Part shown: one piece after another, positions 1 to 6,918 of the stretch
Position numbering within the stretch: the first letter of the stretch is position 1
Layout: each line of letters begins with the position of its first letter
Assembly (NCBI GenBank): GCA_919902625.1
Contig: CAKKRO010000089.1
Location: 4,449-14,521 of the forward strand
DNA length: 10,073 bases
Reading direction: 5' to 3'
Source: Nitrosomonadaceae bacterium
GTDB lineage: Bacteria > Pseudomonadota > Gammaproteobacteria > Burkholderiales > Nitrosomonadaceae
Translations under genes and position numbers: made by a program
Notes under the pieces: generated by a model
What the model was told of the DNA's origin: nothing
The model's database searches: none
The model's input: only the letters and a program-made list of their open reading frames with translations

Positions 1-1
1 T

Positions 2-1243
2 TTATATCTTACGGAAAACAAGTGTTCCGTTAGTTCCTCCAAACCCGAAGGAATTTGATAATGCAATATTGATAGGCATATTTCTTGCCCTATTAGGAAT
101 ATAGTCCAGATCACATTGCGGGTCTTGATTGACAAGGTTAATGGTGGGTGGCGCAATTTGATAATGTATTGCAAGTACAGAGAATATTGCTTCCACGCCT
201 CCGGCAGCACCCAGTAAATGTCCTGTCATTGATTTGGTAGAGTTGACAGCCAGTTTATTTGCGTGATCTCCAAAGCAACGTTTGACAGCAATCGTTTCGG
301 CGATATCACCCAATGGGGTTGATGTGCCGTGCGCATTAATGTAATCCACTTCTGTGGTATTAACACCGGCATTTTTAAGTGCATTGGACATGCAACGTGC
401 AGCGCCTTCGCCATCGTCGCAAGGCGCTGTCATATGATATGCGTCGGCACTCATACCAAAACCAACCAACTCAGCATAAATTTTTGCACCGCGCCGTTTG
501 GCGTGCTCTATTTCTTCCAGTACCAGGATTCCGGCACCTTCACCCAGTACAAAACCATCACGATCTTTATCCCAAGGACGGCTGGCCGATGCCGGATCAT
601 CATTGCTCACTGACAGCGCTTTCGCAGCAGCAAATCCGCCAATAGCAAGCGGCGTGACACATGATTCTGCGCCGCCACATACCATGACATCGGCATCGCC
701 ATATTCAATCATGCGGGCTGAATTGCCGATACTGTGAGTGGCTGTGGTGCAAGCTGTAACAGTGGCTAAGTTGGGTCCTTTATAACCATACATAATGGAT
801 AAATTGCCTGCGATCATATTGATGATCGTACTGGGAATAAAAAAAGGTGATATTTTGCGTGGACCACCCGCATGGTATGCGGTATCCGTATGCTCAATCA
901 TGGGTAAACCGCCGATGCCTGAACCGATATTGACACCGATCCGTTCCGAATCAAGATGAGCAATATCTTCTATACCCGCATCCTTCACCGCCTGTATTGC
1001 TGCAGCCATGCCGTAATGGATAAAGGTATCCATGCGGCGTGCTTCTTTGACAGAGAGGTATTGTTGAATATCAAAATCCTTTACTTCACCAGCGATTTGC
1101 GAGGTAAAGCTTGATGCATCAAAACGAGTAATCCGGGTAATACCGGATTTCCCTGAGATAATACTCTCCCATGCGCTGGATACTGTGTTCCCAACGGGCG
1201 ACACAATACCCAACCCCGTAATGACTACCCTACGTTTGGACAA
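2..1243 (-). CDS. fabF: 3-oxoacyl-[ACP] synthase II (KAS II)
   Basis: Condensing enzyme of fatty-acid elongation: it joins malonyl-ACP to a growing acyl-ACP with loss of CO2, in the cytoplasm. The 413-residue product has the usual family length. Visible active site: nucleophile Cys165 in TACTTATH, His305 in NAHGTSTPLGD, Lys337 and His342 in STKSMTGHLLGAAGG, and the C-terminal glycine-rich NSFGFGGTNG near 397-406. The start codon is TTG (1243-1241); GGAG (1252-1249) lies 5 nt before it, and the resulting MSKRRVVITGLG matches the family N-terminus, so the TTG is well supported. It is the last gene of the minus-strand cluster inside the window, 36 nt after acpP. A hairpin with a T-run at the acpP stop lies just upstream and may lower its expression. 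The stop codon is at the window edge (2-4), so nothing can be said about what follows. Confidence 0.97.
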   Translation of the reverse strand: MSKRRVVITGLGIVSPVGNTVSSAWESIISGKSGITRITRFDASSFTSQIAGEVKDFDIQQYLSVKEARRMDTFIHYGMAAAIQAVKDAGIEDIAHLDSERIGVNIGSGIGGLPMIEHTDTAYHAGGPRKISPFFIPSTIINMIAGNLSIMYGYKGPNLATVTACTTATHSIGNSARMIEYGDADVMVCGGAESCVTPLAIGGFAAAKALSVSNDDPASASRPWDKDRDGFVLGEGAGILVLEEIEHAKRRGAKIYAELVGFGMSADAYHMTAPCDDGEGAARCMSNALKNAGVNTTEVDYINAHGTSTPLGDIAETIAVKRCFGDHANKLAVNSTKSMTGHLLGAAGGVEAIFSVLAIHYQIAPPTINLVNQDPQCDLDYIPNRARNMPINIALSNSFGFGGTNGTLVFRKI

Positions 1244-1265
1244 AATAACTCCGATTACTAGGCTT

Positions 1266-1295
1266 AAAAAAACAAAATGCTAATTTGTATTAGCA
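1266..1295 (-). terminator. Possible intrinsic terminator/attenuator over the acpP stop codon
   Basis: Read on the minus strand, arms TGCTAAT (1295-1289) and ATTAGCA (1284-1278) pair perfectly over 7 bp with a 4-nt loop. They are followed directly by TTTTGTTTTTTT (1277-1266). The hairpin contains the acpP TAG stop (1282-1280). The stem has only two G-C pairs, so termination is probably partial; the T-run is strong. Its position between acpP and fabF suits a device that makes more acpP than fabF mRNA. That role is inference. Confidence 0.5.
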
Positions 1296-1516
1296 GTGAC
1301 GTAGTCAATCGCTTCCTGAACGGTATTTATTTTTTCTGCTTGCTCATCTGGAATTTCGCATTCGAATTCTTCCTCCAATGCCATTACCAGTTCGACCGTA
1401 TCAAGTGAATCTGCTCCCAGATCATTGACAAAAGATGATTCATTCTTGACCTCTGCTTCATTAACGCCAAGTTGCTCAGCTACAATCTTTTTAATACGCT
1501 GTTCAATATTTTCCAT
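1280..1516 (-). CDS. acpP: Acyl carrier protein
   Basis: Small acidic carrier that holds growing acyl chains as thioesters on a 4'-phosphopantetheine arm and hands them between the Fab enzymes, PlsX and other acyltransferases. The 78-residue length is standard. Ser37 in the GADSLDTVELVMALEEEF motif is the phosphopantetheine attachment site, and helix II after it is rich in Glu as expected for docking to basic patches on partner enzymes. The ATG at 1516 is preceded by AAGGA (1530-1526) at 9 nt, a good ribosome binding site. The gene sits between fabG (172 nt upstream) and fabF (36 nt downstream). The wide upstream gap carries a likely promoter of its own, consistent with ACP being needed in much larger amounts than the enzymes. 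Confidence 0.98.
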   Translation of the reverse strand: MENIEQRIKKIVAEQLGVNEAEVKNESSFVNDLGADSLDTVELVMALEEEFECEIPDEQAEKINTVQEAIDYVTANTN

Positions 1517-1553
1517 CTAGGTGCTTCCTTCTCAGGTAAGAAAAACTCTTGCT

Positions 1554-1582
1554 ATTCTAACAAATTTTTAATGCTAGCAAAA
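1554..1582 (-). promoter_or_regulatory. Candidate acpP promoter with extended -10
   Basis: On the minus strand, TAGAAT (1559-1554) differs from the sigma-70 -10 consensus at one base. It is preceded by TG plus one base (1562-1560), giving an extended -10. Possible -35 elements are poor: TTTTGC (1582-1577, spacer 17) or TTGCTA (1580-1575, spacer 15). The predicted start near 1547 would give a leader of about 30 nt containing the acpP ribosome binding site. The rest of the 1517-1688 gap is AT-rich, with only weak AT hairpins. Confidence 0.45.
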
Positions 1583-1688
1583 CTGAAACATAACGACAGA
1601 TCACGAGGTTTTGATTATTTTATGCTTTTTTAATTAAGCAATACACCATTAAAAATAATATTTGCTATCGTTTAGTTTGGTTATGATA

Positions 1689-2432
1689 TTAGTCCATATA
1701 CATTCCACCATTAACATGCAATGTGATACCTGTAATATAGCCTGCAGCGGATGAAGCCAGGAATGCCACTGCGGAGGCGACTTCTTCAGGACGTCCTAAT
1801 CTTCCTAAAGGAACGTGCTGAATCAAATTTTGCTGATGTTCATTGGCCAGTGAACGGGTCATGTCAGTATCAATAAAACCTGGGGCAACGCAATTCACAG
1901 TAATATTGCGACTGCCCACCTCACGTGCTAATGACTTACTAAAACCAAACAGGCCTGCTTTGGCGGCGGCATAGTTTGTTTGCCCCGTGTTCCCCATTGA
2001 GCCGACAACCGAAGAAATATTGATAATACGCCCGTATCGGGCTTTCATCATGGCACGAAGAACGGCGCGGCTTAAACGGAATACTGATTTTAGATCAGTT
2101 TCTATAATTTCGTCCCATTCCTCATCTTTCATGCGGATTAGCAAGTTATCGCGTGTAATTCCGGCGTTATTAACTAATATCTCGATTTCACCAAATTTTT
2201 CTCGAATGATTTGAATCGTGTTATTAATTTGCTCAGTATCATTCACATTCAAAGCGAGCCCCGCGCCTTTGATACCTGCTTTTTCCAAATATTGATTAAT
2301 TGTATGGGCGCCACTTTCAGTAGTTGCTGTACCAATCACAACCGCGCCCTGCTGACCTAATTTAAGTGCGATTGCTTGTCCAATACCGCGGCTGGCGCCT
2401 GTAACTAAAGTTATTTTATTTTCCAAAATCAT
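1689..2432 (-). CDS. fabG: 3-oxoacyl-[ACP] reductase
   Basis: NADPH-dependent reductase of the short-chain dehydrogenase (SDR) superfamily; it reduces 3-oxoacyl-ACP in the first reductive step of each elongation round. The 247 residues match the usual FabG length. Cofactor motif TGASRGIG is at 11-18, NNAG at 88-91, catalytic Ser141, Tyr154 and Lys158 (YAAAK), and the C-terminal GGMYMD is typical. The fourth tetrad residue, normally Asn in ETNL, is Asp113 here (codon GAT). Start choice is slightly uncertain: ATG at 2432 aligns in length with FabG from other bacteria, but its GGAG (2438-2435) is only 2 nt away. A TTG two codons further in (2426) would have an 8-nt spacer. It lies 45 nt after fabD and 172 nt before acpP. 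Confidence 0.97.
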   Translation of the reverse strand: MILENKITLVTGASRGIGQAIALKLGQQGAVVIGTATTESGAHTINQYLEKAGIKGAGLALNVNDTEQINNTIQIIREKFGEIEILVNNAGITRDNLLIRMKDEEWDEIIETDLKSVFRLSRAVLRAMMKARYGRIINISSVVGSMGNTGQTNYAAAKAGLFGFSKSLAREVGSRNITVNCVAPGFIDTDMTRSLANEHQQNLIQHVPLGRLGRPEEVASAVAFLASSAAGYITGITLHVNGGMYMD

Positions 2433-2477
2433 ATCTCCGTGAATAGAGCCATGACTGTGAGTAGCAAATGCTTATTA

Positions 2478-3416
2478 TCATCTTAAACTATTAACAGCTT
2501 GTTTGATTGCTTCACTATCAGTCAGTGATAGCTGCTGTAAGTTTTGATCTATGCGTTTGTTAAGTCCGGCCAATATTTTTCCCGGTCCGCATTCGACTAC
2601 ATGGGTTATACCGGCAGTGGCAAAGGCTCGGATAGTATCTACCCACTGTATGGGACTAACAAGTTGTTGAACCAGAATTTCCTTAATGGACGTTGTATCA
2701 GAATGTGGTTTTACATCGACATTATGCAAAATTGGGATTCTGGGTGATTGCAGTTGTACGTGTTCCAGTTGTTGCCGCATACTTTCGGCGGCAGGTTTCA
2801 TCAATGAACAATGCGAAGGGATGCTCATGGGTAACATGATGGCACGTTTTGCCCCCTTGGATTTGGCCATTTCGATACCTTGCAAGATCGCATTCTTATG
2901 TCCCGCAATGACTACCTGACCCGGCGAGTTGAAGTTAGCCGGCTCAAGCAATTCCCCATTACCACGCTCCGTTACTTCATGACATACTGTTTGAATGATT
3001 GCATCATCCAGCCCTAAGATCGCAGCCATCCCACCAATACCTTCCGGCACAGCATGTTGCATGGCTTGCGCACGGAAGCGTACAAGTGCCAAGGCATCAG
3101 CAAAACTTAATACTTCTGCAGCGACTAGTGCAGTGTATTCACCCAGGCTATGTCCAGCCAAGAATGCCGGTTTTGCACCGGATAAACCAGACCATGCACG
3201 ATACACAGCGATACCTGCTATTAACATGAGTGGCTGGGTGTTGATCGTGAGGTTGAGATCATCAGCAGGCCCGGAATTAACCATTGACCAGAAGTCCTGC
3301 TTAAGAGTATCGGATGCTTCTTTGAAGGTTTCTTCGACGATGGGTAAATCGGTGTACCCATTCATCATTCCAACGGATTGTGACCCTTGACCTGGAAATA
3401 CAAATGCAAATTTCAT
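2478..3416 (-). CDS. fabD: Malonyl-CoA:ACP transacylase
   Basis: Transfers malonyl from CoA to ACP, supplying the two-carbon donor for FabH and FabF. The 312-residue product has the normal single-domain acyltransferase length. It shows the N-terminal oxyanion motif GQGSQ (9-13), nucleophile Ser90 in GHSLGEY, Arg115 in RFRAQAMQ (binds the malonyl carboxylate), NSPGQVVIAG (163-172), catalytic His202 in SIPSHCSLM, and a C-terminal VSPIQW segment with the conserved Gln. ATG at 3416 lies 3 nt after the fabH stop, and the only ribosome-binding signal upstream is weak (TGGT inside the fabH end), so translation is probably coupled to fabH. The next gene, fabG, follows after 45 nt. Confidence 0.98.
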   Translation of the reverse strand: MKFAFVFPGQGSQSVGMMNGYTDLPIVEETFKEASDTLKQDFWSMVNSGPADDLNLTINTQPLMLIAGIAVYRAWSGLSGAKPAFLAGHSLGEYTALVAAEVLSFADALALVRFRAQAMQHAVPEGIGGMAAILGLDDAIIQTVCHEVTERGNGELLEPANFNSPGQVVIAGHKNAILQGIEMAKSKGAKRAIMLPMSIPSHCSLMKPAAESMRQQLEHVQLQSPRIPILHNVDVKPHSDTTSIKEILVQQLVSPIQWVDTIRAFATAGITHVVECGPGKILAGLNKRIDQNLQQLSLTDSEAIKQAVNSLR

Positions 3417-3419
3417 AAA

Positions 3420-4376
3420 TTACCAGCGCAGCAAAACCGCCCCCCATGTAAAACCGCCTCCAACGCCTTCCAGTAAAACCAGTTGACCCGGTTGGATACG
3501 TCCATCACGCACCGCGATATCCAAAGCAAGCGGGATAGAGGCTGCAGATGTGTTGCCATGTTTATCGACCGCAACGACCACTTTATCCATCGGTATTCCC
3601 AGTTTCTTTGCGGTGGATTGTATGATGCGTATATTCGCCTGATGAGGAATCAACCAATCAATGTCCGCAGTTTGCAGGTTATTTTCAGTTACGGCTTCTT
3701 GTACGACTTCTTCCAGCACTTTGACAGCAAATTTAAAAACGGTAGTGCCTTCCATATTGATGTAGGGGGTGCCTTGTACTTTTCCTCCACTGATACTTCC
3801 GGGCACGGACAAAATATTACTATAACTGCCACTGGCATGAAGATGAGTAGACAAAATACCTGGCTGATCGCTTTGAGAAAGTATGACTGCCCCCGCGCCG
3901 TCACCAAACAATACACAAGTACTGCGGTCGTTCCAATCGAGTATTTTTGAGTAGATTTCGCTACCGACTACCAAGGCATTGCGACATTTGCCTGAACTAA
4001 CAAACATATCAGCGGTAGCCAGGGCATACACAAAACCGCTACAGACTGCCTGCACGTCAAATGCGGGACAATTTTCGATACCGAGTTTGTTTTGCAGAAT
4101 ACAAGCCGTACTTGGGAAAATCATATCAGGCGTGGTGGTGGCAACAATGATGAGATCAATGTCTTTATTGGTGACACCGGCCGCTTTCATGGCATTCTGG
4201 CTGGCGTATAATGCCAGATCACTGGCGACCTGATCATCCCGCGCAATATGCCGCTGAGTGATGCCCGTTCGCGTTCGTATCCATTCATCACTGGTATCCA
4301 CCATGCTTTCCAGATCATGGTTAGTGAGTATCTTTTCTGGTAAATAGCTACCTGTTCCGATGATTCTTGAATACAT
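3420..4376 (-). CDS. fabH: 3-oxoacyl-[ACP] synthase III (KAS III)
   Basis: Starts fatty-acid synthesis by condensing acetyl-CoA with malonyl-ACP. The 318 residues are typical for FabH. The thiolase-fold active site is complete: Cys112 in the VQAVCSGF motif, His245 in IPHQAN, and Asn275 in KHGNTSAASIP; the EGVGGGFTWGA C-terminus is also characteristic. DEWIRTRTGI (30-39) is the usual CoA-contact segment. The ATG (4376-4374) overlaps the plsX TAA stop by one base (TAATG), and no ribosome binding site is visible, which points to translational reinitiation from plsX. The plsX-fabH-fabD junctions are the tightest in the cluster, linking phospholipid and fatty-acid initiation in one transcript. Confidence 0.98.
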   Translation of the reverse strand: MYSRIIGTGSYLPEKILTNHDLESMVDTSDEWIRTRTGITQRHIARDDQVASDLALYASQNAMKAAGVTNKDIDLIIVATTTPDMIFPSTACILQNKLGIENCPAFDVQAVCSGFVYALATADMFVSSGKCRNALVVGSEIYSKILDWNDRSTCVLFGDGAGAVILSQSDQPGILSTHLHASGSYSNILSVPGSISGGKVQGTPYINMEGTTVFKFAVKVLEEVVQEAVTENNLQTADIDWLIPHQANIRIIQSTAKKLGIPMDKVVVAVDKHGNTSAASIPLALDIAVRDGRIQPGQLVLLEGVGGGFTWGAVLLRW

Positions 4377-5416
4377 TATTTTGTTGTTTTCTCTGGAGAA
4401 GTTTGAGAATGATGGGAAAGCTCTGCTACCCGCTCACTGATACGCCGCAACATTCCGCCACGCACTTCATCAGCCGCGCGTTTAATGGCAAAACCAAAAG
4501 CATACTTATCAGCGGAACCGTGGCTTTTAATGACGATACCACGTAAGCCCAATAAGCTGGCGCCGTTGTATTGGCGATGATCCACGCGGCGTTTAAAGGA
4601 GTTTATAACCGGCATCGCAATCACGCCAGCCAGTTTGGTCAGTAAATTACGCTTGAACTCCTCGCGTAAGTAGGTTGCCAACATTTGTGCCAGACCTTCT
4701 GAGGTTTTTAACGTGATGTTACCCACAAAACCATCACAAACTACGATATCGGTGGTCCCTTTGTAAATATCGTTACCCTCGACATTACCATAAAAATTAA
4801 GCCCGCTATGACGTAATAATTCAGCCGCTTGTTTAACGATTTCATTTCCTTTGATTTCTTCTTCGCCAACGTTGAGCAATCCAACGCTGGGAGATAATTT
4901 ATTTTCAACTGAGGATACCAAGGAAGCGCCCATGACTCCAAACTGAAGTAAGTGCTCTGCGGTGCAATCTACGTTGGCACCCAGATCCAATATATAAGTG
5001 TGACCGGTAATGGTGGGCAATATAACAGCGAGAGCCGGGCGATCCACGCCGGGGATTGTTTTTAGTACGAAACGGGAAGTCGCCAGTAATGCGCCTGTAT
5101 TGCCTGCACTGATACAGGCTTGTGCTTCACCCGTTTTAACGAGATTAATGGCGACACGCATCGAAGAGTCTTTTTTACCACGCAAAGCCAGCGCAGGGGA
5201 TTCATCCATACCGACGACTTCACTGGCTGGATGTAATCGAATTCTGGGACCTAATTCAGAATTTGCTGCCCGTAATTCTGCTTCGATAGCATCAGGAATG
5301 CCGACCATAATGACATTGGCTTCAGTGTCACGGCGCAGATAATCAACTGCAGATGGAACTGTTATATGAGGGCCATGATCGCCACCCATACAATCTATTG
5401 CTACAGTAATATCCAA
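4376..5416 (-). CDS. plsX: Phosphate acyltransferase PlsX
   Basis: Makes acyl-phosphate from acyl-ACP and inorganic phosphate; the acyl-phosphate is the donor for PlsY in the first acylation of glycerol-3-phosphate. It is a peripheral membrane protein. The 346 residues fit the family. Seen motifs: AIDCMGGDHGP (6-16), SAGNTGALLA near 103, LDLGANVDC near 142, VCDGFVGN, and the basic KSHGSAD segment toward the C-terminus. The start codon is TTG (5416-5414). An in-frame stop lies upstream and no ATG or GTG lies between, so TTG is the only good choice; the ribosome binding site is weak. A short polar tail ends the protein. The 72-nt gap to rpmF upstream shows no clear promoter or terminator. Confidence 0.97.
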   Translation of the reverse strand: MDITVAIDCMGGDHGPHITVPSAVDYLRRDTEANVIMVGIPDAIEAELRAANSELGPRIRLHPASEVVGMDESPALALRGKKDSSMRVAINLVKTGEAQACISAGNTGALLATSRFVLKTIPGVDRPALAVILPTITGHTYILDLGANVDCTAEHLLQFGVMGASLVSSVENKLSPSVGLLNVGEEEIKGNEIVKQAAELLRHSGLNFYGNVEGNDIYKGTTDIVVCDGFVGNITLKTSEGLAQMLATYLREEFKRNLLTKLAGVIAMPVINSFKRRVDHRQYNGASLLGLRGIVIKSHGSADKYAFGFAIKRAADEVRGGMLRRISERVAELSHHSQTSPEKTTK

Positions 5417-5488
5417 TTTCGGTGCTCTTATGGCTGGGAGAAACTATATATGCGCTTTTAGTGTAGCTAGTAGCAATAGATATTATTT

Positions 5489-5668
5489 TTAATCGTTTTT
5501 GGTTTTAACAACCTTCTTGCCACGATAGTATCCATTAGGGCTAATATGGTGACGTAAATGCACTTCCCCGGTGCTTGATTCTATGGCCAAAGGCGGATTA
5601 GTCAGAAAATCATGCGAGCGGTGCATGCCACGTTTCGAAGGGGATTTTTTATTTTGTTGGACTGCCAT
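5489..5668 (-). CDS. rpmF: 50S ribosomal protein L32
   Basis: A 59-residue gene. It starts MAVQQNKKSPSKRGMHRSHD and ends in a basic stretch with HHISPNGYYRGKKV, the typical proteobacterial L32 pattern. It has no cysteines, so it is of the zinc-free type, like the E. coli protein. ATG at 5668 has an AAGGAG ribosome binding site (5682-5677) with an 8-nt spacer, the strongest in the cluster, as expected for a highly made ribosomal protein. It follows the DUF177 gene by 18 nt and precedes plsX by 72 nt. The yceD-rpmF-plsX order is widely conserved in Proteobacteria, and the first two are surely co-transcribed. Confidence 0.97.
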   Translation of the reverse strand: MAVQQNKKSPSKRGMHRSHDFLTNPPLAIESSTGEVHLRHHISPNGYYRGKKVVKTKND

Positions 5669-5686
5669 GCAATTAACTCCTTGAGT

Positions 5687-6202
5687 TCAATTCTTGTTTT
5701 TTAATGCTGCCAATGCTGCAAATGGGTGTGTTGCTTGTGTTTTGCCGATTAAATTATCTTCATTTGATGCCAGGTTATGCATGCTGCATTCACCCTCCGG
5801 GTGACATGATGAAATGGACAAACTGAGAATTATTTCGTCTTCAATTAAATCCAGCACATCCAACTCAGATGTTGCTAAAATGGCATCAACCGTATCGTCT
5901 TCATCGACCAGATCAAGTTCCGCTTCTTTTTCAACCAGTAACAAAAATGTCTGAAGATTGATGGTACGCGTTAATTTATCAAGGCAACGCTGGCAACGAA
6001 GATGCAATCTGCCGCTAATTTCCAAGTATAGACCGGGCTTGCCATCCTGATCAAACCGGCCGCAGACTTGATAAATCAGTTCGCCTTCGCTATCAAACAG
6101 AAAGTCATACAGACGCAAAAGCTCAACCGGCGGGATTTTACCATGATGTATGCCCGCATTACGTACAAAATCAAGAGAGTCTATCACAAATCGTACAGAC
6201 AT
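5687..6202 (-). CDS. yceD: DUF177 family protein YceD, 23S rRNA accumulation factor
   Basis: Member of the DUF177/YceD family, reported to be needed for normal 23S rRNA accumulation in bacteria and plastids; the exact molecular activity is not settled. The 171 residues fit the family. Diagnostic features are a CQRC pair (Cys70, Cys73) after GRLHLR, an acidic middle (95-125), the EDEIILSL segment (121-128) and the C-terminal HPFAALAALKNK. A second cysteine pair (Cys133, Cys139) could complete a metal site, though this is inference. ATG at 6202 has no ribosome binding site, and the likely promoter lies only a few bases upstream, so the mRNA may be leaderless. It is the first gene of the minus-strand cluster and faces yceF divergently, the same arrangement as in E. 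coli. Confidence 0.93.
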   Translation of the reverse strand: MSVRFVIDSLDFVRNAGIHHGKIPPVELLRLYDFLFDSEGELIYQVCGRFDQDGKPGLYLEISGRLHLRCQRCLDKLTRTINLQTFLLLVEKEAELDLVDEDDTVDAILATSELDVLDLIEDEIILSLSISSCHPEGECSMHNLASNEDNLIGKTQATHPFAALAALKNKN

Positions 6203-6211
6203 AAGGCGCGC

Positions 6212-6240
6212 ATGTTATATTTTTTACCTTTAGGTGTCAA
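6212..6240 (-). promoter_or_regulatory. Candidate sigma-70 promoter for yceD-rpmF-plsX-fab
   Basis: On the minus strand a perfect -35 TTGACA (6240-6235) is followed by TAACAT (6217-6212, spacer 17) or TATAAC (6219-6214, spacer 15). Either gives a predicted start around 6205-6207, about 3-5 nt before the yceD ATG at 6202. The -35 overlaps the ribosome binding/start region of yceF on the other strand. Exact -10 choice is uncertain. Confidence 0.55.
6213..6221 (+). promoter_or_regulatory. Candidate extended -10 for yceF
   Basis: On the plus strand TG plus one base (6213-6215) precedes TATATT (6216-6221), one mismatch from the -10 consensus. No convincing -35 lies 17 bp upstream (GTACAG at 6193-6198). 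The predicted start near 6228 leaves about 16 nt before the ATG, including AGGTG (6232-6236). The element occupies the same AT box as the opposing yceD promoter. Confidence 0.35.
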
Positions 6241-6243
6241 AAA

Positions 6244-6858
6244 ATGCAGAAGGAAATTTTGAAAACACAACCTGTTACGGCTCAAAAAATTATTTTGGGA
6301 TCTGGCTCGATTTATCGCAAGGAATTGCTTCAGCGTTTGCAAATTCCATTTGAAGCAATCAGCCCTCAAATTAATGAAACACCTTTGTTAAATGAATTAC
6401 CGGAGGATACCGCTTCACGTTTGGCCGAGGCAAAAGCGCGTGCAGTCGCCGGAATTTATCCACAAGCGCTTATTATAGGCTCTGATCAAGTGGCAGTGCT
6501 AGGAGATTATCGTCTTGATAAGCCACTGAATCATGCCAATGCAACTGAGCAGCTACGACTGGTGCGAGGTAAAGAAGTTGTTTTTTACACGGCTTTATGC
6601 CTCCTGAACAGTTCTACCGATCAATTGCAAATGCGTGTCATTCCTTATTATGTGAAATTTCGGTCATTCAATGATGAACAGATTGAAAATTATTTGTTTA
6701 AGGAGCAGCCTTATCACTGCGCAGGGAGTGCAAAATCTGAAGGATTAGGTATTGCGCTCATTGAACGTATGACAGGGGATGATCCTAATGCACTGATTGG
6801 ATTGCCATTGATTGCTTTGATCGATATGCTGGCGCATGAAGGAGTGACGGTTATCTGA
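6244..6858 (+). CDS. yceF: Maf/YceF-type nucleotide pyrophosphatase (m7GTP-specific branch)
   Basis: Maf-family nucleoside triphosphate pyrophosphatase, a house-cleaning enzyme that hydrolyses modified nucleotides. The YceF branch prefers 7-methyl-GTP. The 204 residues include the N-terminal substrate loop LGSGSIYRKELL (18-29), catalytic Asp81 in IIGSDQV (78-83), the KPL segment at 93-95, and the YceF-type block HCAGSAKSEGLGI (158-170) followed by GLPLIAL. SDQV and HCAGS, together with the location beside yceD-rpmF, favour YceF over the dTTP/UTP-type Maf (YhdE). The start at 6244 gives about 12 extra N-terminal residues relative to E. coli YceF; AGGTG lies 7 nt before the ATG and no other start suits better. 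The GSIYR motif replaces the usual Ser-Pro-Trp/Arg-Arg wording but keeps the Arg. It is followed by 100 nt and then the metal-efflux genes, with which it has no obvious functional tie. Confidence 0.93.
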   Translation: MQKEILKTQPVTAQKIILGSGSIYRKELLQRLQIPFEAISPQINETPLLNELPEDTASRLAEAKARAVAGIYPQALIIGSDQVAVLGDYRLDKPLNHANATEQLRLVRGKEVVFYTALCLLNSSTDQLQMRVIPYYVKFRSFNDEQIENYLFKEQPYHCAGSAKSEGLGIALIERMTGDDPNALIGLPLIALIDMLAHEGVTVI

Positions 6859-6900
6859 AGTCGGAATTTTTACAAAAGCTTCTAAATTGCAAATATATGG

Positions 6901-6918
6901 ATAATGTGAAATCATTAT
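6901..6918. promoter_or_regulatory. Fur-family-like palindrome upstream of the CzcI-like gene
   Basis: Arms ATAATG (6901-6906) and CATTAT (6913-6918) are perfect inverted repeats separated by TGAAAT. With the preceding G the left half reads GATAATG, as in the Fur-box consensus, whose arms are separated by 5 bp instead of the 6 seen here. The site lies about 40 bp before the ATG at 6959. A role as operator for a Fur-family metal sensor (Fur, Zur) is inference; no matching -35/-10 pair is clear around it. Confidence 0.35.

Noticed and set aside
1614..1659. AT-only hairpins in the fabG-acpP gap (ATTATTTT/AAAATAAT enclosing TGCTT/AAGCA)
   Set aside because: The stems are short and nearly all A-T, with no following T-run on the coding strand; such repeats are expected by chance in AT-rich DNA.
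2995..3390. 131-codon plus-strand frame inside fabD
   Set aside because: It is antisense to FabD, whose active-site motifs are intact, and its composition is that of a shadow frame.
6859..6900. Terminator after yceF (GAAG ... CTTC)
   Set aside because: Only a 4-5 bp imperfect stem with a long loop and no T-run after it.
6887..6918. MerR-type promoter (TTGCAA, 20-bp spacer, CATTAT)
   Set aside because: The long spacer fits, but no dyad of MerR type lies between the elements and the -10 is poor.
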